64,000 nucleotides of DNA from Cavia porcellus (Eukaryota; Chordata; Mammalia; Rodentia; Caviidae): positions 49,707,019-49,771,018 of the forward strand of contig NW_026947485.1 in the NCBI RefSeq assembly GCF_034190915.1. Reading direction: 5' to 3'. Within the stretch, counting starts at the first letter, position 1; every line of letters begins with the position of its first letter. The position numbers and the translations under genes were made by a program. Shown in pieces: positions 11,106 through 22,630 of the stretch. The notes beneath the pieces were generated by a model, which did not search any database, was not told the origin of the DNA, and saw nothing but the letters and a program-made list of their open reading frames with translations.

Positions 11106-12869
11106 CATGCATGGTACAATTTCACCTACAGAAGGGGCAAGCAAAATTTTCCAAGTGGGAAAATTCTTAGGCCTCACATGAAGTGATTCCGCTCCTTCAA
11201 ATCTTCCCTTATTTTGACAAAGGATTAATTTCTTTATATGGAAGCCAGTTTCTCGTAGACCAAGGACCCAATAATTTCCCAGTGATATGATTTAAATGCA
11301 ACACAGAATATGGCACAAAGCATGAGCAGTATGTTCATTCTCTCTTCTCTTTGCTCTTTTTCTCTTTATGTTTTTATTTTTAATTCACCTCTTTGTCCTT
11401 CCAAAGCCATGGGACGGGGGATAAGAGTTCTCACATTCAATCAAATAGACTGGGCACGAGGTGCTGGACATCACCATGTGACAAGGAAGACCTCCTTATC
11501 TAGGGAGCCACCACGCGTGTGAAAGAATGTGGTGTGGGGGTGCAGGAGTGTGTAGGCAGCACCGCATGACAGAGCAGGGAGCTGTGATACCAATCACATT
11601 AAAGGAGCCTTCCAACACCCTCTCCCATGTATTGTTCCTCCAAATGGGAGCTGCACTAACAATACAAGTCTCTCAGGGGTCCCTAACTCCCCTCATAACA
11701 AAAGCACAAACAGCCACAGGAGACCATTTTTTTTCTCACTGTATTTCATTTAACTTTTCAATTTGACTACTCAAGTGGATGCCATGAAGAAATTTTCAAA
11801 GCTGTGAGTGGGAGCTGTGAATACTAGAAACTAAAGAATCAGCTCACACGCTTAACAATTCTATTCTAAACAACCCAGAAGGTGGTTGGAAAGGAACACG
11901 TAGCTCTGCTTATAAATTGCCCAATTTTCCATAAACATACAATTTTATTAGTAGTTCACGTGGCCAGGCTGTTCTAACAGTAATGTCAACCAAATCGGAC
12001 CTGACTCTGTCCTCTAAATGCAATTCACTCTTTAGGCATGGGGCTCAGGCAGGAGAAAAAGACTCTTCTGTGATTAAGAAGCTTCTAGAAACCTTTTATT
12101 CTGTCCAGGAGCCTCTCAAATAATTTAGTAAGAGAATGTTATTATGCCTATTTTTCCTACATAGACCCAGCATGCAAAATCATCCCAAGGCTTCTTCCCA
12201 TCTTTTAACAGAAAGTGTAGCAAAAATCTCTGCACTACCAAAAATCAAGTAACATACATGCAAAACAAAATAAAGGCACTCCTGGTAATCAGTACTCCTC
12301 TAAAAAAGTTGTCAATCAAATATCAGAATGTGTATATAATTAGTATCAAAGAAATTTATAAAGAAATCTTTGAATAACTTTTTATTAATACATTATTCAA
12401 TTCTAGGTTCTGGTTCTGGGTTCAATCCCAGTACCAAACAAAAAATGTTCTTCTGACAGCACAAAGTCCCATTCTTCAAAATTTCCTATGAATTTGAATC
12501 TCTCTCCTTTACTTTCCAATAATAGCAATGCACATTTATCACATGCTGTTATCATATTCCTGATAGTCACCCTGAAGATCAAAAGGTCACCTAGCTTAAC
12601 TTAGTTACATTCCACTGCCACAGCCCTTAATTTTGTTGTCACATAGTGAGTGGGTAGGATGGCAGTTCTTGGGGACTTGCCCTTTGAGCTTTGTGTCATG
12701 CCCTTATGGCTTCTTGGTCCAAACTTCAGTTGTGCCTCGGAAGATATTGATGTATTTTCTCTACACTGCGCAATCTTCTCACTGACGTCTGTCAGGTGTA
12801 GTTCTCTGCTTGCTCTCCAGATTTCAGGACAACATTCTGTGAAGAGTAGAGGGGTCATCGGTGAGGCTC

Positions 12870-13030
12870 TAGAATCAAGAGGTCCAGGGTAGAAACCGGA
12901 CTTTATCACCTGGAAGCTGTATAACCTTGAGTTGCGCTGTAGTTAACTTCTGAGCCTCAGATTCTTAACCTGGAAAAGATGGTACACTTATTTTGTCAGT
13001 GTATTATGGGAATGAATGAGGTTACTCACG
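12870..13030 (+). mobile_element. MIR-family SINE
   Basis: CACCTGGAAGCTGTATAACCTTGAG, then TTAACTTCTGAGCCTCAGATTCTTAACCTGGAAAAGATGG, is a clear MIR core. Confidence 0.85.
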
Positions 13031-13064
13031 TAACCCTGATCTGACCTACTGGGTCTTGGATACT

Positions 13065-13443
13065 TGTTGTGGTTTGTTTCTAAATGCCTCCATCCCACCC
13101 CCATTGAAGCCTCATGCGGTCTTAGGGCTTTTTCAGAAGTGACTGTATGCAGACTGTGTGATGCTGGGATTAAGGATGTGTCATCAGTTCATTCACTGGT
13201 TTGACACCACCCTAATCCTAGCTGCCAAGATGGAGTCTAAAAGGAGCAGAAAGATACTGTTAAGGTCAGTTATTGATTTTGCTGTCTTCTGTCTGCTAGG
13301 AACTGTTCGCATCTGTAAAGACATACTGCTCTTGAGTCCATTGATCATGCACTAAAACCGCTACAAAGTGTGAGCTAAATAAATCTTTCTACCTTAATTT
13401 TAGGTGTCAGGTATTTTGTCTCAGCAATGAGAAAAATAACTAA
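13065..13443 (+). mobile_element. MaLR LTR
   Basis: Starts TGTGGTTTGTTTCTAAATGCC and ends GTGAGCTAAATAAATCTTTCTACC, then AGGTATTTTGTCTCAGCAATGAGAAAAATAACTAAGGCA, the characteristic polyadenylation signal and U5 end of MaLR LTRs. Confidence 0.8.
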
Positions 13444-13479
13444 GGCAATACCTCAGTTGCAATAGGTAAATAGTAGCCA

Positions 13480-14080
13480 GAGATGCCTTCATCTGCTGGG
13501 ATTTAGATGTTCTCTGTCCCCTTTGAAACTCTTCCTGGAGTTTTGTCCCCATCATGAGGTATTAAGAACATGAAAGCAATGTTTGATATGGAGCCTGCAG
13601 GAGGTGATCAGGATTAGATAAGACCGTCAAAGTAGGAGAGCTATATCGATTGAATAGCCACAAATTTATAACAGGAGATGAGAGCCTGACTGAGGAGGGC
13701 AAATTCAAGCCCAGCCTGGGCAATATGGCAATTTAGGGAGGCCTTGGTGCAAAATAATAAACAATATGAGGGCAGGGGAAAGTAGCACAATGTGAGGCTC
13801 TGGGTTCAACCCCAATACCAAACAAAAAAAGAGAAGAAAAAGAAGGAGGAAGAAAAAGGAGAGAGGGCAAAGAGGAGAGATGGGGGACATGCACATGCTG
13901 CTTATTTGTCACCAAATGATTCAGTACAGAGTATACCATTTCAGGACCCTGTTGACAAGAAGGCCCTACTGTATGTAGTACCTTGACCCTGGACCAGAGC
14001 TGTGAACCAAAACACATCTCTGCTTTCTAACATGCCTGTTCTGTGGTATTACATTACTGGCCACAGAAAACAGATGAACA
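13480..14080 (+). mobile_element. MaLR-like LTR interrupted by a SINE
   Basis: The 5' part (13480-13690) and 3' part (13860-14080, with ACCAGAGCTGTGAACCAAAACACATCTC and a GGTATTACATTACTGGCCACAGAAAACAGA end) behave as one LTR split by the SINE at about 13690-13835. Confidence 0.6.
13690..13835 (+). mobile_element. B1/ID composite SINE remnant
   Basis: AAGCCCAGCCTGGGCAATATGG, then GGCTCTGGGTTCAACCCCAATACC and an A-rich tail, correspond to a degraded B1 3' part followed by a shortened ID part. Confidence 0.65.
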
Positions 14081-14099
14081 CAACAGCCTACACCCTACG

Positions 14100-14480
14100 A
14101 CCTGTGAGTATTTTACCTTGCATGACAAAATCAACTTTGTAGCTGTGATTAAATTAATGCTATTGTGGTGGGGAGAATAACCTAGAATTACCCAGGTGAA
14201 AGCAATGTAATCAGAGCCCTTAGAAGGAGGATGAGCTGCACTGGGGAAGCCATGAAGATGCTGCCTTGCTGGCTTTGTATAGAGAGAGATGGACAGTGAG
14301 CAAGAAATGCAGTCTCTGAAAGCTGCGAAAGGCCAGGAAACAGCTTCTCCTCTGCAGCCTCCAGTAGGAATGTAGTCCTGCTGATGATCCTTTTACACTG
14401 CTGACCTCCCAAACCATAGGATAATATATGCCTGTTTTACACTACAGTGTTTACGACACTTGTAGCAGCGATAGGAAACT
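14100..14480 (+). mobile_element. MLT1-type MaLR LTR
   Basis: TTTTACCTTGCATGACAAAATC, then GTGATTAAATTAATG, CCTAGAATTACCCAGGTG, AAAGGCCAGGAAACAGCTTCTCC and AGCAGCGATAGGAAACTA follow the MLT1-type consensus end to end. Confidence 0.82.
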
Positions 14481-14715
14481 ATGGATGTTCTCTTCCTCTG
14501 TACATGAAATTGCTCATACCTTTGCTCACTGATCACTTTTTATTTTGCTTACCCTGCAGTGTTTCCCTTCAGAAAACTTTACTGCCACTGGACATAGGTT
14601 TATACGATGTCTCTCGGTTATGGGGAGGAGGACCTTTGTTTTTGTTTATTTGTCCCTTGTTCCGGCATGTAGTAGGTGCTCAAAAACTATTTCTGGGATC
14701 TAGAATCATGTAGTA

Positions 14716-14776
14716 CTGAGGCTGTAGCTCAGTGGTAGACCATTTAGCATGCATGAGACTCAGGGTTCAACCCCTA

Positions 14777-14815
<39 letters not shown>
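14716..14815 (+). mobile_element. Older ID SINE with a (TA)n tail
   Basis: GAGGCTGTAGCTCAGTGGTAGA keeps the A box and GGGTTCAACCCC the B box. The tail is 35 bp of (TA)n at 14780-14814. Confidence 0.85.
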
Positions 14816-15479
14816 CCCTCCATGATTGTTGTTGGAAACTGAGAATATGTCAGCCAGTACAGAACTTCTAAAGAGCAAGCTAAGCTAGAGGCTAAACACT
14901 ACATCACAAATTCATTCCATGTGTGAGGGACACACTTCTCCCTCTACCCTAGACGAAACAGCCACGTCTATTCATCCAAATGCATTATGCAAGTATTTTC
15001 TACTCAGAGCTTGATGTGGAAAAGATGTATTTGAGGATGTCATCGATGGTTAGCCTATAAGAGATTTTATCTTGTTTCCAATTAAGATCAAGGATGTTCT
15101 CCTCTTGTCCTCCACACAGTCCTCTTCTAAGCATTAATCAGCTTTTAGTTTAAAGTAATGATGTTCAGTTTCCCCTCTTTTATTCTAGAATTGTTGGGGC
15201 TGAGAGTCACTTCCTAAAATAGAATGCCAAGGCTCTCATTGATGTATGGACTTTTTTTCTTTTTCTTTTTCTTTTTTTCTTATTGCCTCAAGCATTATTG
15301 CTCATCAGCCATTTCATTTGTTCTGGGTTACTAGTGTCATAGGAAGGGCTGCCTATTCCAATAACCCGGGCTGTTTCCTCCTGGAATTTGCTGACACAAA
15401 TATCTAGGCTAGTGGGGAGTGTGTTGTTAGAGAAACTGGGCTTATGAGATTAAACTCATCTGGTGCTTGCTTTCTATTT

Positions 15480-15840
15480 CAATTCAGTAATTCATTGATT
15501 TATTAGTTCAATAATGGTTGTAAGTATTTGTTACACACTGGGCCCAGAGGGTGGAGAAAAAGAGACATCATCCCTGTCCTTATGAATGCAACAGTCCAGA
15601 AAGACAGATTGACAACTAATGACAAGCATGTTGAGCTTACAGTGAAAAACACCGGGATTCTAGATCCGCATGTAACCTACTCAGTATTCAGCTGTTGAGT
15701 GGCTACTATGTACAAAGGATATTTCTTAGGTAATAGGTACTCAACAATAAATAAGACTAACAAAATTCCTGAACTTGGAGAATTTGTGATCTATCAGAGG
15801 AAAGAGAACAAATAAGCAGATAATGTCAGGAAATAACAAA
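15480..15840 (+). mobile_element. L2-like fragments
   Basis: Two successive segments have the L2-type pattern of a tail reading GTTACACACTGGGCCCAGAGG..ATCATCCCTGTCC and AGTGGCTACTATGTACAAAGG..CTCAACAATAAATAAGAC. The DNA is strongly diverged. Confidence 0.5.
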
Positions 15841-16399
15841 TGGTATGAAGACAGATAAGAAAATAGGGGGATAGTGAGGGTGAGTGAGCAATCCTAGAGA
15901 GCCACTCTGAGGAGACTACATCTGAGTGGGCCTTCTCATCCTGAAGCTGCCTCATTTTTGGTTTCTTGAAAAGCACCTTTTCAAGACTAGGCAAAACATT
16001 CAAAGATGTCCCCAAAGTTTTAGTTCCTTTCCTTCACCTGGAGTACATGTCTACACCTCGTGCCCGGCTTATTCTACTTGTGCTTCCAAATACAGGACAG
16101 ACAGCATCTTTGACATATGCCTTTCATTAAGCAGCGATTCCTCAAACAAAATAAGATTATTTCCTCCTGCATTTTAGGCTCCTCTGCACTTGTAATTTTG
16201 TCTTACATCATGAGTTATAACTATTTGATTACATGTCTCCTTGAGAAGAAGAGCTGTAGCTCCCTCATCTCTGTATTCCCTAGGTCTTATCCCAGCTTTT
16301 CCCAAGTTTCCATAATGATAAGAATCACCTCAGGGCTTTGTTAAGTACCTGGAATATTGGTCTCTTCCTGGAGGGATTTGGTTTTGGTTTCAACGGTTT

Positions 16400-16645
16400 A
16401 ATTTTAAATTTTTATTTTTTTGTATGTTTTCAGTGCATGAAATTTACCTCAACCTTCTGGAGTAGGAATATGTACATAACATATTTCAATTATTTTTTTT
16501 ATTCTCTGTCCCTTCTCTATCTACTGCACTCCCTGTCTCTTAAGTTCCTTTTCCCCATTTGCATTATTATTATTGTTATTGTTATTTTAATTAATGTTTA
16601 CAACATCTGTTTGCATTCATTGTGGGTATTTGGTACATGTAAATG
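16400..16645 (-). mobile_element. L1 3' end fragment, antisense
   Basis: TTTCAGTGCATGAAATTTACC, TTATTCTCTGTCCCTTCTC, TTCCTTTTCCCCATTTGC and TTGTGGGTATTTGGTACATGTAAATG resemble the complement of an L1 3' UTR. A similar antisense piece lies at 24370-24480. Confidence 0.5.
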
Positions 16646-16907
16646 AAATTTGATTTAGCAGTTCTTTGTTTTCTGGTTCTAACAAGCATTCCAGGCAAAA
16701 CTGGAACTACAAAACATAATCCTACTAAGGAAGTACAATTTTAAAAATCACAGGCTAATAGAATTTTCTCTTTTCTTTTAGATTAATGATCCAGTAATCC
16801 AAACTATGTGTCAGATCATTCCTAATTTGGATGAAATTGAGGAAAACACAAATACTATAATGAATTGTTCCACCTCTCTGGACATGACTGGGGAGAATTA
16901 AGAAACG

Positions 16908-17102
16908 GGTAGATGGCCATGGTGGCATATTTCTGTAATCCCAGCCACTCACTCAAAAGGTAAGGCAAGGTCATAAGTTAACGGCCAGAGTGGGAAGCTT
17001 AGTGAGACCCTGACATGAAATTTAAAAAGGCCTGGTAATGAAGATTCATGGTAGAGCATTTCTCTAGAGTGTGTGAAGTTCCATCTCTTGGTCTAGAAAG
17101 AA
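16908..17102 (+). mobile_element. B1-ID composite SINE
   Basis: ATGGCCATGGTGGCATATTTCTGTAATCCCAGCC, then AGTGAGACCCTGACATGAAATTTAAAAAGGCC, then a degraded ID part ending CCATCTCTTGG. Confidence 0.7.
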
Positions 17103-17147
17103 ATAAACAGTTGCTGCTAATGTTATTTATCAACACTGGTACACATT

Positions 17148-17325
17148 AAGCAATGTTTTTCAACTGGGCAAGCTTGTCTTTCAGAGAATATTTGGCAATG
17201 CATGGAGACATTCAGTTGTGTCTAAATGTAGAAAAAAGAGATGGTGCTAAACATCTTGCACTGCAGAAGACAATCTTCTTTGACAGTTATCAATCCTCAA
17301 ATGTTAATGATGTTGACACTGAGAA
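17148..17325 (-). mobile_element. MER20-type hAT fossil, antisense
   Basis: TTTTTCAACTGGGCAAGCTTG, ATATTTGGCAATGCATGGAGACATTCAGTTGTG and GTGCTAAACATCTTGCACTGCAGAAGACA follow the complement of MER20. Confidence 0.75.
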
Positions 17326-17334
17326 ACTACATTA

Positions 17335-17485
17335 CACTCACCTGAAAGCTTTTAAAAATCCTGGCACCCATGTGACTCTCCTGACCAATCACCTCAGGTT
17401 GTCTAAGGATGGAAACTGGTTTGGCATTCTAGAAGTTCTCCTAATCATCCCAATGTGCAACCAGAGTTGAGAATCATTGAACTGT
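17335..17485 (+). mobile_element. MER5-type hAT fossil
   Basis: It directly abuts the MER20-type element and ends TGCAACCAGAGTTGAGAATCATTGA, resembling a MER5-family terminal repeat. The internal match is weak. Confidence 0.5.
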
Positions 17486-17569
17486 CACCAGGATGCTACA
17501 AGGAGAAATGTACTCGGGAACCTAGTTTTAAGTTTGAGGATTGCTACCTATTATCTGGGAAATTAGGCT

Positions 17570-17690
17570 CTTAACCTCCAAGTTTCTGTTTCTTCATCTA
17601 TAAAGCAACACCTACATCAGATAGTTACTGTAAGGATGAAAGGGATAATGTGTGTGGCGGTGCTTTGTAACTATGTATACAAAAGGAAGG
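17570..17690 (+). mobile_element. MIR fragment
   Basis: TTAACCTCCAAGTTTCTGTTTCTTCATCTATAAAG matches the MIR core end. Confidence 0.7.
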
Positions 17691-19794
17691 TATCATTACT
17701 GCACCCTATTTGGGCAACAATCCAAGGGGCGAAACAGGGTAGGTTACTTGTGTGTAACACCATGAGTGCATTCCTATACTCAAATTCACCTTCATAATTT
17801 TGCCTAAAAGTGTTCTAGAAATAATAAAGAGGTGAGAAAATTCATATACTTAGATACAACTGTTTCAATTAACATAACATTTTAATAAAACAATGCAGGT
17901 GGTTTTGGAAAATTATAAAACTGAACCTGCAGTCTACAGCTACCCTTGGATGATCAGTCTAGGGACAATCCATTCCCAGAAGGCCACTGAAAGTCTTGTG
18001 AAGCTGAGATTGGAGCAGAGAATAAGAGACACTAAAATTGTTTAAGAAGAGTGATTGTTATATTATTTCTGGACATGGGTTGAGAATGATGGGTTAAGGC
18101 TAATGATTGTTTAATTCTTACATCCTTTGCTTCCCCTGAGTTTTTAATGGCCATTCTAGGTTATTATGTGATGGTTTTAGAGTTTCTAGCATAGGCTTAG
18201 CTAGAAGATAATCACTATTTTTGTCATCAAATAATTGGAACATGTTTTTTCTTTGTTTTAATTATCCTGAAAAAAATGTATCTGGCAATAGAAGAGTTAA
18301 TTCATGAGCTGCAAAACTGGTTTCTTTGATGCTGAGAGAACTAGGTGGCTCATCCTTGCTGAGAGAAGCAGTTAATCAGTGTATATAAAGACCTCTGATT
18401 GATGGAACGTAACTTCAAAAGGCACATGGTTTATTTCTCAGTGCAAACCCCTATTCCCTGAGAAGCAGACCAAGGGAAGCTGGAGTGGGCCTCTGGGAAG
18501 GCCACATCCTTTCATCTCTTCCTTAAGCCTGCTTGGTTTCTTTTGTGAAATCCTCTACAACCGTAGTACTACAATATCTGACTTCAGATTCCCAGATTCA
18601 TGAAGCTCAACAAAGATGGAAAGGAAGACTTTATCCAAGGTAGCACTCTTGCAATAGGTGTAGGGCCCATTGTATGAGAGGTCTTATAATGGGAGAGAGA
18701 AATTGGACTCATCTCAGACTCCAACAAAGACATGTAAGAATTTATACCCAAGGAGCCAAGAAACCATCTAGGGGTCAGTAGCTGGAAAATTACTAAAAGG
18801 AAACATCAGCTATCAGAGAAAATTCTGGCTAAACCACCCTAACAGGATTTTTGAAGAAGGCAGGTCAGCATGGTCAGATGTCACCTGGGGGAGGACAAAG
18901 CACCAATCAGATATTGAACAGGATCAGATAGGAAGTGTGGGAAACTGGCTAACTGGAGGTCTCAGGATTCTTGTTAAAACTGGGTAATGCAGAAATAAAC
19001 AAAGATCTTAGTTGAAAAACAGTTCAGAGGAGCCTGAGTAGTTTGGGTAAGGAGAAAATCCCCAATATTGAGATTCACTTTGAATCACCTAGAAATTCCT
19101 TTCATCCATTCTTTTTCATTTTTTCCAAAAGTATCCCATTTGTACTCAGATGAATTGTTGTAAATTATATACAGTCATTCAAATCTCCACCCAGAAATTA
19201 AACCAATTGCCAAGTTATTTGATAATTTGTTTGGAGAAAGGAAAAGAATTCTTTTGATATGGAAGACATTTCACATGAAAAAACAAACCTGCTTCAGACA
19301 TCTACTTCAGGAAAAAGTACTTCAGAAAGGAAAATATAAAGCCCTAAGGTGGAGCTGTATGAAAAAAGATTTACCTTGTCAGGAATTAAGCACTAAAACA
19401 CAGACTAGACCTTTTAAAAAGTAGCCTAGGGATCTGGAAAAGTTTTCTTTTTTAAACACCTCCTGTACCTGAGTTACTTAAGAAGCAAACCTCTGCTGAA
19501 TTGCTAACTAATATGCCACTTTGTTTACAAAGTAACAGTGAAACAGCTTTTTCATGATTCAGTTTTTACTCTAGTAAGCAAAATAATCAACTGTTAGGTA
19601 GTGAAATCAGTGGCTTTTAATGCTATAACTATACAGATGCATTTGAAGATCGGTAGTTTCTATCTTATTCACAGTGATAATTTTATCAATATAGATGAGA
19701 TGTAAATCATAAAGTGACACTTGTGTTTGGTTTAAGGATATTGTCATTGCTATGAGGTTGTTATTTATGTAATAGCTTAAAAAATTATTACTAG

Positions 19795-19845
19795 GTCAGG
19801 CATGATGGTGCATGCCTGTAACCCCAGCACTTTTATCTAAAAAAA
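19795..19845 (+). mobile_element. B1-like SINE 5' fragment
   Basis: GGTCAGGCATGATGGTGCATGCCTGTAACCCCAGCACTTT is the 5' part of a B1; the rest is missing. Confidence 0.8.
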
Positions 19846-20064
19846 AACTATTTTGGGGGGAAGATACTGAAGGCACTTTTGCTATTAAGAATATAAGTAT
19901 TTTAGGAGAGAACAAAAAACACATGTGACATAACTAGATCACAATTTCTACTTTAACAAACTGAGATTTGTTGTGTTTGTATGTATGAAAAAAAATTCAA
20001 AGAAAGGAGAGATCACAGTCATTCAGAGTATATTCAGTGGAAATATTAAACCAGAAGAGGAAAA

Positions 20065-20170
20065 TATTAAACCAGTTCCAGCTACCTAGAAGGCTGACGT
20101 GAGAGGATAGCTTGAGTCCCGGAGTTTAAGACCAGCCCAAACAACACAGTAAGATTCCAATTAGAAAAAA
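20065..20170 (+). mobile_element. 7SL-derived SINE fragment
   Basis: CAGCTACCTAGAAGGCTGACGTGAGAGGATAGCTTGAGTCCCGGAGTTTAAGACCAGCCC, then an A-rich tail, is an old 7SL-type monomer. Confidence 0.7.
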
Positions 20171-20379
20171 AGTATAATAAAGGAGACAGGCTGTAAAGCT
20201 GGACACTGAAAATATAAACAGTAAGCTTTGGAATAAACAAAATTAAGGGAGTGTTTTCATTAGGGAAAAAACATGTGAATAAATATGGAGAAATAATTCA
20301 TGTATACACAGCAGACTCTGTTGCACGGCTTACCTGACACAATTTTCTAACCCTTTCTGTCCTTGTCTGTCTCTATCTA

Positions 20380-20790
20380 GGCTCTAGAAAAGTTAAATAT
20401 TCTCCCAGCCTCTCAGCAAGGGCTGGTCACATAACCATAAGATTTAGTTGTGGGTAATACCTCCTATGAATAGAATGCTGCTTGGAATTTCTTGCAAAGT
20501 GTTTGTTTTCTAGATAAAAGGGACAGCTGTGGGTCATACCACTCTTCCCCTTTCTCCATTTTTCCTGGTTCAATGTGAATATGATAACAGACACTGCAGT
20601 TGTCATCTATGACCATGAAAGAGATGCCTGGAGAGTCATGAAATAAAGCCTTGACATTGTTGATTTACTAGATCAGCCCAGAATTCACTCAGTTCCCAGC
20701 TTCCTATTTTATAACAAGAAAAAAATAACTCACTCACATAAGCCATTGTAGTTTTTTTATTACTTTCAGGCAGAGGCAATTCTCCCTGAT
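20380..20790 (+). mobile_element. MLT1-like MaLR LTR
   Basis: CTCCCAGCCTCTCAGCAAGGGCTGGTCACATAACC, a central GAGATGCCTGGAG segment, and ACATAAGCCATTGTAGTTTTTTTATTACTTTCAGGCAG follow an MLT1-type LTR. Confidence 0.62.
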
Positions 20791-21139
20791 AAAATACACC
20801 AAAAGAAGAGTAAAAAATCCTGAACGAGAAAGGAAAAAAAAAAAATTCTGGCAGGAAAAAAAAAAAAGATTGGGAGAGCTAGTTAAATTATTCCAGAGCA
20901 AAAGAATCTGTCGTTGAAATTGTGTGCAATGGGAATCTGTTGAATATTATCCAAAGCAGAATAAAAGTTATTTATTGTAAATCTTACCAACAACTAGAAA
21001 GATTATTCTGGCAAAGTGGTAGATAATTTGGAAGAACTAAAAGCAGCATAGTCAAAACTGAAAAGGAACCTCATATATAGTAAATTGAAACTAGTTTTTG
21101 ATATTGTAATTCAGAATTTATGCTAACAGAAATGGTGTC

Positions 21140-21245
21140 ATGAGTTTTACTCTATGCATGGTGTAGGTTCTATGTCCCTGCACCAACTCCACATAGAGAA
21201 TGTAAACATTATGTGTGCAAACATGTACTAATAAAAGAAAAGATG
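21140..21245 (+). mobile_element. L1 3' terminal fragment
   Basis: GAGAATGTAAACATTATGTGTGCAAACATGTACTAATAAAAG resembles the 3' end of the L1 at 50640-51015. Confidence 0.5.
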
Positions 21246-21327
21246 AAATCTGCAGGAGAATTCAAAACATAAAATTTCTTATGTTTGTTTTTGTTTTTGC
21301 ATCTCTGACATGGTCTCATTTCCACAG

Positions 21328-21530
21328 AGTAGCAGTCAGCAAACCTTTTCTATAAAGAGCCACTAAGCAATATTTTAGGTTTTGCAGATTAGATAGTCTC
21401 TGCTGCAACTCACCAACTCAGCTGTTATAGAGCAAAAGCAGCCACAGACAATGTATAAATATTAAGGAATGTGACTGTGTTCTGGTAACAGTGTATTTAC
21501 AGAAATAGGTCACAGGCCAGACTTAAAAGA
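21328..21530 (+). mobile_element. hAT-type DNA transposon fossil (same family as 405-620)
   Basis: CAGCAAACCTTTTCTATAAAGAGCCACTAAGCAATATTTTAGGTTTTGCAG, then AGCAAAAGCAGCCACAGACAATG and ATAGGTCACAGGCCAGACTT, follows the family consensus in order. Confidence 0.8.
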
Positions 21531-21781
21531 CTGACAATGCACAACCTAGAGCATTGAAAGCCAATTTTTTAAGTAGAAAAGGGTCATGAAATAAAATCAG
21601 GGAGTAGTCTATATGACTGAATTTAATATGCATGTATACAACAGTCAGCTCTACTGTTTGAAATGCAAACAGTGTTTTGTATTTGTATTGTAATTTTAGT
21701 GTCTTGCTGATGAGTTAACTCTACCTAAGACCAGTAATGTTTAAAACAAGACCTTATAGCATAAAGATTTCTTGAACACAG

Positions 21782-21865
21782 GCTAAGGTTGTAGCTCAGT
21801 GGTAGAGTGTATGCTGAATATGTGCAGGGCCTAGGTTCAGTCTCCAGCTACACACGCCCACACAC
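21782..21865 (+). mobile_element. Older ID SINE
   Basis: GGCTAAGGTTGTAGCTCAGTGGTAGAGTGTATGCTGAATATGTGCAGGGCCTAGGTTCAG retains both promoter boxes and ends in a CA-rich tail. Confidence 0.85.
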
Positions 21866-22558
21866 ATAAACCCACAAATTTGCTTGCAACTTTTAAAAAT
21901 TTATCATTTAGATAAGTTTTAATGCAACCTAAGATTATTTTGGTTTTCCTCATTAACATAGTTCATTATTTCAATGTTTATTAAAGAATGTTTTAAAACT
22001 GCATTTCTTATTAAATATTCTCTAATTCAAAATTTTAATTATATTTTATTTTTATTAGTTCCCCAGTACTTTAAATATCTACTTAGTTATTTCATTTTAA
22101 GTATCAATTTCTCATGTTAGGAGAGTCTAGGATACTATGTTAAATATTATGATCCACACTTCAGTGGCATAATACAGTGAACTTTATTTCTACTTGGAGA
22201 CAACTCTATACAGTACAACTTATTGACTCAAAGTTTCATCTTGTAGCTATGTCATCTGAAATCACTGACTCCAAAATGCCTCAGCAAAAAAAAAAAAAAA
22301 TGAGATCACTGCCAATTTTTAATGCTTTAGGCTGCAAATTATATGTATTGCTCCTCTTTATAGCCAGGTAACTAGAACTATTCATAGTAGCTCGGCAGAA
22401 CTACCTGGGGGTCTACAAAATGTCATCTTTCTATGTGATAAAACAGCACTTAGAAAACATATAGCATCGTTTCTGCCATACTTCTATTTTGTTGTTGAAA
22501 AAGTCATAAAAGAGTCAATTTGTAGTGTTTGGGTTGAGGCTTAAGATTTATGTTGGTT

Positions 22559-22630
22559 GGGGCAACCCACTTTTCAGCCCCCCTTCTTCCCTCTTTCTCT
22601 CGATAAATTCTTTCTACTCTTAAAAAAAAA
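22559..22630 (+). mobile_element. Short retroposed 3' RNA end (72 bp, poly-A tailed)
   Basis: The insert ends CGATAAATTCTTTCTACTCTT followed by nine A residues, and is flanked by AAGATTTATGTTGGTT (22543-22558) and the similar AAGATTTACATTGATT. That layout fits L1-mediated retroposition of a 3' transcript end. The source is unknown; an LTR-like R region is possible. Confidence 0.45.
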
